A stretch of 8,854 nucleotides of DNA from CAYJFQ01 sp964369955 (GTDB taxonomy: Bacteria; Bacillota_I; Bacilli_A; Erysipelotrichales; Erysipelotrichaceae), in assembly GCA_964369955.1 (NCBI GenBank), contig CAYJFQ010000022.1, forward strand, positions 1 through 8,854. Reading direction: 5' to 3'. Both the position numbers and the translations under genes were made by a program. Positions 1 to 6,055 of this stretch are shown here, piece by piece. Numbering within the stretch: position 1 is the stretch's first letter; each line of letters begins with the position of its first letter. Under the pieces are notes generated by a model. It saw only the letters and a list, made by a program, of their open reading frames with translations. It did no database searches and was not told where the DNA came from.

Positions 1-45
1 CCTTCAGAAAATTATGATGGGTCAAATACAATCATCACCAATTAG
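1..45 (+). CDS. C-terminal tail of an unidentified rightward gene (partial)
   Basis: Frame 1 is open from the window edge and encodes 14 residues (PSENYDGSNTIITN) ending in TAG at 43-45. A strong hairpin terminator begins eight bases later, which is the spacing expected after a real gene end. Frame 2 is also open through this stretch, but it runs across the hairpin and is less likely. The tail is too short to identify the product. It would converge with the regulator gene and share its terminator. Confidence 0.4.
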   Translation, partial: PSENYDGSNTIITN

Positions 46-52
46 TAAAAAC

Positions 53-84
53 AAAGAAGCAATCAATTATTTGATTGCTTCTTT
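53..84. terminator. Bidirectional intrinsic terminator between convergent genes
   Basis: A perfect 14-bp inverted repeat (53-66 with 71-84) encloses the loop TTAT. The plus strand continues into a short T run at 82-85. The minus strand leaves the stem into TTTGTTTTT. It lies between the TAG at 45 and the minus-strand stop at 94-96, so it can end both transcripts. Confidence 0.85.
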
Positions 85-93
85 TATGTATTA

Positions 94-2394
94 TTATAGC
101 GTAAACAATAAAGTAATATAGATAATTTCATTAATAGGAAAAGTGATTCCAAAAAGGTCCTCAATATAGGAAATACCATCTTTAACTATATTGTATGTAT
201 CTGCATTTGTTTGTAGAAACTTTGCTGAATTCTTGTAAGATATCCTATGTTCTTTAATGATTCTTTCAATCGCAAAACCCATATGTGTTATAAAATTAAT
301 CGTTAAATATTCAGTGCTTTCTAGTTTTAAATTTGATGTTATTTTATTTAATGAGTTAAGCGAAGCTTTACAGAGTTTATCAGGATTTAAGAAAATTAAA
401 GAATCTTCTAGAAATTCTCTCTTGATAAAGTCTGTCATTTGTTCTGACCCATCAAATTGTAGATCAATAGGTGAAGTAAATTTCTCAAAATCTAAGAGTA
501 AAGTATCTGGCTTTTTAATTAGCTTAGTAATCGTTACTAGTTTATCGACATCAATATCTTCAATAATAATCGAGTCACAATTGCACTCTTCTTTAATTAA
601 CTTATTTGTCTCGTCATCAATAGTTCTATCTGTCAAAATAAGAATTCCTTTTTGATTACACATCTTGTCAAGTTTTAATTTAAGAGAATTAATATTTACT
701 CTTGTTAGTGTTAGCGAGAAGTCACAGTAATCACAAATTATTTCATCATCTAAAGTTGAAGTGAAATTGGCAAAATTCTTGGCTATACCACTTGTCAGAC
801 ATAGAAATAAAATTGGGATTTTTACCTTATCAATTATTGACCTAGCAAAGATTAAATATCTATATATAAAGTAAATGTCACTGTAATTAAGTTCGATACT
901 TTCTTTTTGTTTTATAGCTTCAATAATTTTAATGGTCAATAGATAATCTTCATCTTGGATATTTAATGAATCAATATCTTCTAAAAACCTCTTATTACTT
1001 CTTTTATTTTCGATTAAATCGCTAATACTTGATAAAAGTCCATTGTAAAGCAATTCATTTTTAGCTATTAGTTGATTGTTTAAAATCGGCGATAAATATT
1101 TTGCGATATCATCTAAAAGATGTTTATCAATAGAACGAAAACTTGTCTTAAGAGAAGTTTTTAAATGTTGCAGACATTTATAATCAATTTCTGGGTAATT
1201 AGTTGTAGTTGCAGAAGAGTCAATTAGATTCAATTCTTTCTCATTGTTGTAATAAAGCTTGTTGTTTAGAGCTTTTATTGCTAAATACTCTTTACTAGGT
1301 CTTAATGTAAATTCTTTAGTATTTAACACCTTATAGATTATATTTAATTCATCAATGCAATCATTGATATCAAATATATTTTCAAGTAAAGAATTGCTCA
1401 AATCATTTAAACTAATTGAAATGCTATTATTAACTTTTCTTCCTAAAGCAATAGCCATAGCTCTTTTAACCTCTTTAGTTAAAGAAAAAGTAGAAGAATC
1501 ATAATTAGACAATACTAAACAATTTAAAACATTACTGTCAAAATTCAAATTACAGTTAAGAACATCAACTTCATTTTGTAAACAATTGAAAATCAAAAAT
1601 ATTCTTTCTAAGATAGTTCTGTCATTAAATTGTGGAATCTTAACCGTGATATGAAATAACTTATCAATATCAGTATTATCATCATTAGTCGCTAGAAAGA
1701 AACAATTACTTTTACCTGACATCACACTTTTAAGTGCCTTAACACTTTCATTATCTAAGGTTGAAATATTTTTTAAGATATAAATAATGTTGCTATCATC
1801 ATCATTTTTTAAAAGATTTTGTATAAGAGTGAAATCATCTTTAATAAGAAAGTCTTTAGTTACAACTTCCTTGAATTGATAATTTGATGATTCTAAGTAT
1901 TTGAGGATTAATTTAATAAGTAAATTTACTTCTTTTTGATCAGGACTAATTAACATCAAAGATAAAGGTGCAACAGGATAAGAAATAGCTGATAATATAT
2001 CAGTAATAACTGGATACATTACCATATTAGGTTTATTTCCAATTATACCTTTAAAAATATTAAGTTCTTCTTTTTCTGATGAAGTATTTAGTAAGGTTAT
2101 TAAATCGCTTTGATTTTTGTAGATATTGTCAAAATTCATTTTCTTATATTTATAAGATAGTGTTTTCTTATGGATAAAAATGGCTGGCCTAGTTATTATT
2201 TTAATAACCAAGTTTAGTTCATGTAACTTGCTTAAAATACGAGAGACATTAGATCGATCAATGAATAAGTTATTGGCAATATATTGGGTGTCAGTTCCAA
2301 TTGATAATAAAGTATTGACAGAAACATCTTCATTTGTCCTTTCTTCAAGGTACTTTAAAACTTCATACTCTCTTTTTGTTAAATTTTGTTTCAT
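94..2394 (-). CDS. LevR/MtlR-like PTS-regulated transcriptional regulator with degenerate AAA+ domain
   Basis: This encodes a 766-residue regulator. Domains in order: winged helix-turn-helix (about 3-80, with the family-like stretch RSNVSRILSKLHELNLVIKI); a sigma-54-activator-type AAA+ remnant (about 112-330); PRD1 (about 405-515); an EIIA-Man-like region (about 526-640); and PRD2 (about 650-766). Family members usually exceed 900 residues. The Walker A position reads SPDQKEVN (150-157) instead of a GxxGxGK[ST] loop, the Walker B acidic pair is KN (about 208-209), and no GAFTGA loop is present. PRD1 has Ser456 where His is expected and the EIIA region contains no histidine, but PRD2 keeps His704 in THMGFAIER. 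The ATG at 2394 is chosen because GGGGAAAG sits 5-12 bases upstream. An earlier ATG at 2484 would translate the operator repeats. It is divergent from the PTS operon, so it is the likely local regulator. Whether it activates or represses is unknown. Confidence 0.85.
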   Translation of the reverse strand: MKQNLTKREYEVLKYLEERTNEDVSVNTLLSIGTDTQYIANNLFIDRSNVSRILSKLHELNLVIKIITRPAIFIHKKTLSYKYKKMNFDNIYKNQSDLITLLNTSSEKEELNIFKGIIGNKPNMVMYPVITDILSAISYPVAPLSLMLISPDQKEVNLLIKLILKYLESSNYQFKEVVTKDFLIKDDFTLIQNLLKNDDDSNIIYILKNISTLDNESVKALKSVMSGKSNCFFLATNDDNTDIDKLFHITVKIPQFNDRTILERIFLIFNCLQNEVDVLNCNLNFDSNVLNCLVLSNYDSSTFSLTKEVKRAMAIALGRKVNNSISISLNDLSNSLLENIFDINDCIDELNIIYKVLNTKEFTLRPSKEYLAIKALNNKLYYNNEKELNLIDSSATTTNYPEIDYKCLQHLKTSLKTSFRSIDKHLLDDIAKYLSPILNNQLIAKNELLYNGLLSSISDLIENKRSNKRFLEDIDSLNIQDEDYLLTIKIIEAIKQKESIELNYSDIYFIYRYLIFARSIIDKVKIPILFLCLTSGIAKNFANFTSTLDDEIICDYCDFSLTLTRVNINSLKLKLDKMCNQKGILILTDRTIDDETNKLIKEECNCDSIIIEDIDVDKLVTITKLIKKPDTLLLDFEKFTSPIDLQFDGSEQMTDFIKREFLEDSLIFLNPDKLCKASLNSLNKITSNLKLESTEYLTINFITHMGFAIERIIKEHRISYKNSAKFLQTNADTYNIVKDGISYIEDLFGITFPINEIIYITLLFTL

Positions 2395-2405
2395 AATCTT
2401 TCCCC

Positions 2406-2418
2406 TTGTGTGCAAAAA
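2406..2418 (+). promoter_or_regulatory. Operator-like motif copy 1
   Basis: TTGTGTGCAAAAA, taken as the reference copy. It lies 11 bases upstream of the regulator start, in its presumed leader, and reads in the plus direction. It is the first of five similar 13-mers in this intergenic region. Assignment as a protein-binding site is inferred from repetition and position. Confidence 0.6.
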
Positions 2419-2456
2419 TATATAGAATGTTAATTTAATAAATAAAAATTGAAAGT

Positions 2457-2469
2457 TAGTGTGTAAAAA
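2457..2469 (+). promoter_or_regulatory. Operator-like motif copy 2
   Basis: TAGTGTGTAAAAA matches copy 1 at 11 of 13 positions and has the same orientation. Its centre is 51 bases from that of copy 1. It lies downstream of the regulator's candidate -10 element in the direction of regulator transcription. Confidence 0.55.
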
Positions 2470-2482
2470 ATGTTTTATATAC

Positions 2483-2511
2483 ATATAATAACACGATATT
2501 CATGCACACAA
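2483..2511 (-). promoter_or_regulatory. Candidate promoter of the regulator gene
   Basis: On the minus strand, TTGTGT (2511-2506) and TTATAT (2488-2483) are separated by 17 bases. A start near 2476 would give a leader of about 80 bases before the ATG at 2394, and would exclude the alternative ATG at 2484. The -35 box lies inside motif copy 3. The region is so AT-rich that chance matches are common. Confidence 0.4.
2499..2511 (-). promoter_or_regulatory. Operator-like motif copy 3
   Basis: Read on the minus strand it is TTGTGTGCATGAA, matching copy 1 at 11 of 13 positions, and it faces copies 1 and 2. It overlaps the candidate -35 element (TTGTGT, 2506-2511) of the regulator promoter, consistent with autoregulation. 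Confidence 0.55.
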
Positions 2512-2581
2512 TTATTAAATTTTCAAAGCAACAAGAAAAAATACAGAAATATATGTCAAATTATTGATTATATTGTGGATT

Positions 2582-2594
2582 TTTTTACACACAA
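2582..2594 (-). promoter_or_regulatory. Operator-like motif copy 4
   Basis: Read on the minus strand it is TTGTGTGTAAAAA, matching copy 1 at 12 of 13 positions. It lies about 25-37 bases upstream of the TTGCAC box of the operon promoter candidate, a position where an activator could touch RNA polymerase. Confidence 0.6.
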
Positions 2595-2615
2595 ATAGTA
2601 AATGGTAGTGAAATT

Positions 2616-2628
2616 AAATTGCACAAAA
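2616..2628 (-). promoter_or_regulatory. Operator-like motif copy 5 (weak)
   Basis: Read on the minus strand it is TTTTGTGCAATTT, matching copy 1 at 9 of 13 positions with the TGTGCA core kept. It overlaps the possible -35 region of the operon promoter. It is the weakest member and could be chance. Confidence 0.4.
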
Positions 2629-2652
2629 TAAGAAAGCAAATAATATTATAAT
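2619..2652 (+). promoter_or_regulatory. Candidate promoter of the PTS operon
   Basis: A perfect TATAAT sits at 2647-2652, 34 bases before the ATG of the EIIA gene, but its -35 is poor. An alternative pairing is TTGCAC (2619-2624) with TAATAT (2641-2646), spacing 16. A weak -35 would fit an activator-dependent promoter. I found no acceptable sigma-54 -24/-12 pair: TTGC at 2619-2622 lacks the GG at the required distance. Confidence 0.4.
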
Positions 2653-2680
2653 GACATTAATAAAATAAGGAGAAAATGAT

Positions 2681-3079
2681 ATGTTGCAAATTCTTGTGAT
2701 TTCTCATGGATCTTTATCGGAAGCTTTGGTTAATAGTGCAAAATTAATCGCAGGAGAAACAGAGGGAGTTAAGTGGTTAGGTTTGTACGAAGGGGAAGAT
2801 ATTGAGAACTTTAAAGAAAAAATTAAAGAAACAATAATCGAAATGAGTCAAAATGATGAAGTCTTGGTACTAACTGATTTAATGTTTGGTTCACCGTTCA
2901 ATTTAGTAAGTCAATTGATGGATGAATTAGCATTTGAACATATAACCGGGATTAATTTACCAATTTATTTAGAGTTATTGTTAGGAAGGCAGTTTAATTC
3001 TAAAACCGAGCTAATTAAAAATGTAATGATGATTGCAGAACACAGTGTTAAGTATGTCAATGAAATGGTAGGAGCATAA
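2681..3079 (+). CDS. PTS mannose/fructose/sorbose-family EIIA component
   Basis: This 132-residue cytoplasmic EIIA takes phosphate from HPr and passes it to EIIB. The N-terminus MLQILVISHG matches the family pattern, with His9 as the expected phosphorylation site. The stretch LTDLMFGSPFNLV (about 85-97) corresponds to the conserved D-x-x-G-S-P-x-N segment. The length is normal for a free-standing EIIA-Man domain. An AAGGAG site eight bases upstream supports the start. It is the first gene of the operon, and only one base separates its stop from the EIIB start, so the two are probably translationally coupled. The sugar cannot be read from EIIA. Confidence 0.92.
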   Translation: MLQILVISHGSLSEALVNSAKLIAGETEGVKWLGLYEGEDIENFKEKIKETIIEMSQNDEVLVLTDLMFGSPFNLVSQLMDELAFEHITGINLPIYLELLLGRQFNSKTELIKNVMMIAEHSVKYVNEMVGA

Positions 3080-3080
3080 A

Positions 3081-3554
3081 ATGAAAAAAATATTATTAGC
3101 AAGAATTGATGATAGATTAATTCATGGGCAAGTAATTGTTTCTTGGATTAAATCTTACAGAGCGAGCACAATTTTGATTGTAGATGATGAGCTAAGTAAA
3201 AATGCGATAATGCAAAGAATTTATAAAGCATCTTCTCCAAGTGATGTCGAATTGGTAATTAAAGGCATAGAAGATGCAACTGATTATATTAAAGAAGATA
3301 ATGGTGAGACATTGATGATTTTAGTAAAAGCCCCTCAATTGTTAGAAGGGCTCCTAAATGATGGGATTATATTTGAAAGAACAGTTCTTGGTGGTATGGG
3401 GGCTAATTCAAAAAGAAAACAGTTTATTAAAAATGTTTTTGCTTCTGAAGATGAGGTTGAATGTCTTAAACGTATGATTAATAGTGGTGTGGCTATTGAT
3501 TATCAGTTGGTACCAGATGATAAACCTTATAGTTTAGGAAAACATTTCGAATAA
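3081..3554 (+). CDS. PTS mannose/fructose/sorbose-family EIIB component
   Basis: This 157-residue cytoplasmic EIIB phosphorylates the incoming sugar at the membrane complex. The signature RIDDRLIHGQV lies at 8-18, with His15 as the phosphorylated residue, as in mannose-family EIIB. GGMGANSKRKQF (about 111-122) and the C-terminal part (VAIDYQLVPDDKP) also fit the family, and the length is normal. Its ribosome binding site (AGGAG, 3070-3074) lies inside the end of the EIIA gene, six bases before the ATG. In many species EIIA and EIIB are fused as EIIAB; here they are separate while EIIC and EIID are fused. Confidence 0.92.
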   Translation: MKKILLARIDDRLIHGQVIVSWIKSYRASTILIVDDELSKNAIMQRIYKASSPSDVELVIKGIEDATDYIKEDNGETLMILVKAPQLLEGLLNDGIIFERTVLGGMGANSKRKQFIKNVFASEDEVECLKRMINSGVAIDYQLVPDDKPYSLGKHFE

Positions 3555-3579
3555 TGTTATAGAAAAAGGAGGAAATAGT

Positions 3580-5175
3580 ATGACATTATTACAAGCTGCA
3601 TTAATTGCTTTAGTGTACTTTTTTGCCCAATCTACTTTATTGGGATACGCATTTTTCTTTCTAAAACCTTTGGTTAGTGGGTTCTTAGTTGGATTAATTT
3701 TGGGAGATCCTGTATTGGGTACTCAAATTGGTGCGTCAGTGAACTTGATGTATATGGGAAATATGTCAACAGGGGGATCTTTACCAAGTGATTCAACATT
3801 AGCATGTTTAGTTGCGACAACATTGGGAATTGTTGGGGGACAACCTATTGAAGCTGCGTTAGCTGTAGCGGTTCCAATAGGATTAATGGGAACTATGATT
3901 TGGTTTAGCAGATTAAGTTTTTCAACAATGTTTGTTCCTTTAGCTGACAAATTTGCTAGAGAGGGTAGAGCGAGTCAATTTTGGATTGTTAATGTTCTAA
4001 TTCCTCAAGGTTTCTTATTTTTAATTTCATTTATTCCAGTATTTATTATTATTTATTTTGGAACTGGTGCAATTCAATCGCTATTAGGTTTTTTAGGACA
4101 AAACGTATTAGGAATCTTAATTGTAATTGGTGGTATGTTACCAGCATTAGGTTTAGGTCTAACATTGAAATCAATCTTCCACGGTAGTGCAAAACCTTTC
4201 TTCTTTGTAGGGTTTTTCTTGATTCAATACTTCGGGCTAGATATTATTAGCATTGGTTTTGTGGCATTAGTTATTTCGATTATTTATATGCAAGGCAAAA
4301 AATCTAAAGGTGAGGAAAAAGCATTTGAACCTAGCACTATTGCTGAAATCGAAAAACCTTCTGGCTTAATTACTAAAGGTGATCTATGGAGATCTTGCAT
4401 TATTTGGTGTTTCCATGCTCAAGGTTGTTATAACTATGAAAGAATGCAAGGAATTGGATTTGCTCATGCTATGACTCCAATCTTTAAAAAGCTTTATAAA
4501 GATGATAAAGAGAAAATGGCAGAAGCACTTACTAGACATACAGGTTTCTTTAATACTGCTCCACAATTTGCGGCTGTTATTCCAGGATTGGTTGCAGCAA
4601 TGGAAGAGAAAAAATACCAAGGTGCTGAAGATATTACTGAAGAATCATTAACAGCTGTTAAAACATCTCTAATGGGCCCATTAGCAGGTATTGGTGATAC
4701 ATTCTGTCAAGGCATCTTAGTTCCACTATTGTTAACTTTCTTTATCGGTATGGGAATTGATGGAAATATCCTTGCTCCTATTATGTACACTATCATTATT
4801 GTAGTAATTGTTACTGCTATGATGTGGTTCTCTTATAGCTTGGGATATCGCAAAGGTAGTGAAGCAATTATGCAATTCCTTGAAAGTGGCATGATGAACA
4901 AAGTAATTGATGCTGCTAAAGTTATGGGATGTATCGTTATGGGTGCATTAGTTGCTAGATATGTTAGTTTAAATTTAGATCTAGTAATTAATGTTTCTGA
5001 AACATCTTCATTTAATATCCAAACTCAATTATTAGATGTTATTATGCCTGGATTACTTCCGTTATTAATTACATTACTATGTTACAAATTAGCAAATAAA
5101 GGAGTTAAGCCAACAACAATAATGCTATCAATTGTTGGAATCGCAATAGTTGGTAGTTTAATAGGAATTTTATAA
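3580..5175 (+). CDS. Fused PTS mannose-family EIIC-EIID membrane permease
   Basis: One 531-residue reading frame covers two subunits that are normally separate proteins. Residues 1-237 are EIIC: a hydrophobic multi-span region with the signature SGFLVGLILGDPVLGTQIGA (33-52) and the following NLMYMGNMSTGGSLPSD. Residues about 238-261 form a charged hydrophilic linker (QGKKSKGEEKAF..). Residues about 262-531 are EIID: TKGDLWRS, YNYERMQGIGFAHAMTPIFKKLY (283-305), RHTGFFNTAPQ (318-328), MGPLAGIGDTF (364-374), and hydrophobic C-terminal segments. Both halves look complete, with no stop or frameshift at the junction. AAGGAGG seven bases upstream supports the start. Together with EIIA and EIIB this makes a full transporter that imports and phosphorylates one sugar. 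The substrate (mannose, fructose, sorbose or another) is not evident. Confidence 0.92.
   Translation: MTLLQAALIALVYFFAQSTLLGYAFFFLKPLVSGFLVGLILGDPVLGTQIGASVNLMYMGNMSTGGSLPSDSTLACLVATTLGIVGGQPIEAALAVAVPIGLMGTMIWFSRLSFSTMFVPLADKFAREGRASQFWIVNVLIPQGFLFLISFIPVFIIIYFGTGAIQSLLGFLGQNVLGILIVIGGMLPALGLGLTLKSIFHGSAKPFFFVGFFLIQYFGLDIISIGFVALVISIIYMQGKKSKGEEKAFEPSTIAEIEKPSGLITKGDLWRSCIIWCFHAQGCYNYERMQGIGFAHAMTPIFKKLYKDDKEKMAEALTRHTGFFNTAPQFAAVIPGLVAAMEEKKYQGAEDITEESLTAVKTSLMGPLAGIGDTFCQGILVPLLLTFFIGMGIDGNILAPIMYTIIIVVIVTAMMWFSYSLGYRKGSEAIMQFLESGMMNKVIDAAKVMGCIVMGALVARYVSLNLDLVINVSETSSFNIQTQLLDVIMPGLLPLLITLLCYKLANKGVKPTTIMLSIVGIAIVGSLIGIL
4291..4363 (+). other. Linker joining EIIC and EIID halves
   Basis: This stretch encodes residues about 238-261 of the fused permease, a Lys/Glu-rich hydrophilic segment between the last EIIC hydrophobic span and the TKGDLWRS start of EIID. 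It is in frame with both halves. I see no internal ribosome binding site and start codon that would obviously restart EIID translation here. Confidence 0.7.
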
Positions 5176-5219
5176 GAATAAATATATTTAATTGAATAGT
5201 AGAAAGATAGAGGTTTAAT

Positions 5220-6053
5220 ATGTTGGTTTCAATGAAAGAGATTTTAGATAAAGCAAAAGAAGGAAAATATGCAGTAGCAGCTCCTAATGTTGATAATGAA
5301 CATAACTTAAGAGCAGTTATTCAAGTTGCAGAAGAAATGAATTCACCATTAATTATCGGTGTCCCTCATCATTCAAATCCTAATTTATTCTATTTTGGTA
5401 GAATTATGAGAGATTTTGCAATGGCTTCAAGCGTCCCTATTGCTTTAAATTTAGATCATGGTGGTTCATTTGAAGACTGTGTTGATGGAATAAGGTGCGG
5501 ATTTACTTCAATTATGGTTGATAGATCAAAATTATCTTATGAAGATAATGTTAAAGAAGTAAAGGAATTAGTAAAAATAGCTCATGCGGTAGGTGTGTCG
5601 GTAGAAGCTGAGTTAGGTCATGTAGGTGGAGGCCAAACATATGAAGTTGACGGGTATCAAGATTTAACAGAGCCAGATCAAGCAGTTAAATTTGTTGAAG
5701 AAACAGGAGTTGACTGTCTAGCGGTAGCTGTTGGCACAGCTCATGGCTTCTATAAGGGAGAACCATTTATTAGGTTTGAATTATTAGAAGAAATAGCTAA
5801 AAAGGTACCAGTACCTCTAGTATTACACGGCGGTTCAGGGACAGGTGATGAAAATCTTTCAAAAGCAGCAAAACTAGGTATTTGCAAAGTTAACTTGTCA
5901 ATCGACTTAAGACAATCAGCAGTCGATGAATTAAACAATACCGACCTATCTGGATACAAAATTTACGGATTCTATAACTATCTAGCAGAAGGCTATAAAA
6001 AGAAATTAAGAGATTATATTAGAATACTTGGTTGCGAAGGAAAGGCTTGGTAA
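5220..6053 (+). CDS. Class II (zinc) ketose-bisphosphate aldolase, Fba/GatY/KbaY family
   Basis: This 277-residue TIM-barrel enzyme of the zinc aldolase family reversibly cleaves a ketose bisphosphate (fructose- or tagatose-1,6-bisphosphate type) into dihydroxyacetone phosphate and an aldehyde. Asp79-His80 in LNLDHGGSFE are the expected catalytic acid and zinc ligand. His175 (GTAHGFYKG) and His203 (LHGGSG) are the other zinc ligands, and E129-A-E131-LGHVGG and KVNLSIDLR (223-231) fit the family. The length is close to the usual 280-290. AGAGG (5209-5213) six bases before the ATG at 5220 supports this start over the ATG at 5232. It lies 44 bases after the permease with no terminator between, so it is in the same operon. 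The substrate cannot be decided; a ketose monophosphate is possible because no kinase is nearby. Confidence 0.88.
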   Translation: MLVSMKEILDKAKEGKYAVAAPNVDNEHNLRAVIQVAEEMNSPLIIGVPHHSNPNLFYFGRIMRDFAMASSVPIALNLDHGGSFEDCVDGIRCGFTSIMVDRSKLSYEDNVKEVKELVKIAHAVGVSVEAELGHVGGGQTYEVDGYQDLTEPDQAVKFVEETGVDCLAVAVGTAHGFYKGEPFIRFELLEEIAKKVPVPLVLHGGSGTGDENLSKAAKLGICKVNLSIDLRQSAVDELNNTDLSGYKIYGFYNYLAEGYKKKLRDYIRILGCEGKAW

Positions 6054-6055
6054 TT

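Larger units (their letters stand above)
2395..2680. other. Divergent control region between regulator and PTS operon
   Basis: This is 286 AT-rich bases without a convincing gene. It holds the regulator's ribosome binding site (GGGGAAAG on the minus strand), five copies of a TTGTGTGYAAAAA motif, candidate promoters facing both ways, and the operon's AAGGAG ribosome binding site at 2667-2672, eight bases before the ATG at 2681. I see no terminator hairpin, T-box, riboswitch or convincing cre site. Confidence 0.75.

Noticed and set aside
257..655. Open frame on the plus strand opposite the regulator gene
   Set aside because: It lies wholly antisense to a well-supported gene, has no family resemblance and no convincing ribosome binding site.
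2395..2484. Regulator start at the ATG at 2484
   Set aside because: The extension is not family-like, has no good ribosome binding site, and coincides with the repeated motif and candidate -10 box. The ATG at 2394 has a good site.
2600..2625. Possible sigma-54 (-24/-12) promoter using TTGCA at 2619-2623
   Set aside because: The GG of the -24 element is absent at the required distance (TG instead) and the nearby TGG is five bases too far. The regulator also lacks the sigma-54 contact loop.
6032..6055. TTG start for the dehydrogenase, giving eight more residues
   Set aside because: It would overlap the aldolase end, and MENKALVLTD from the ATG at 6056 fits the family N-terminus.
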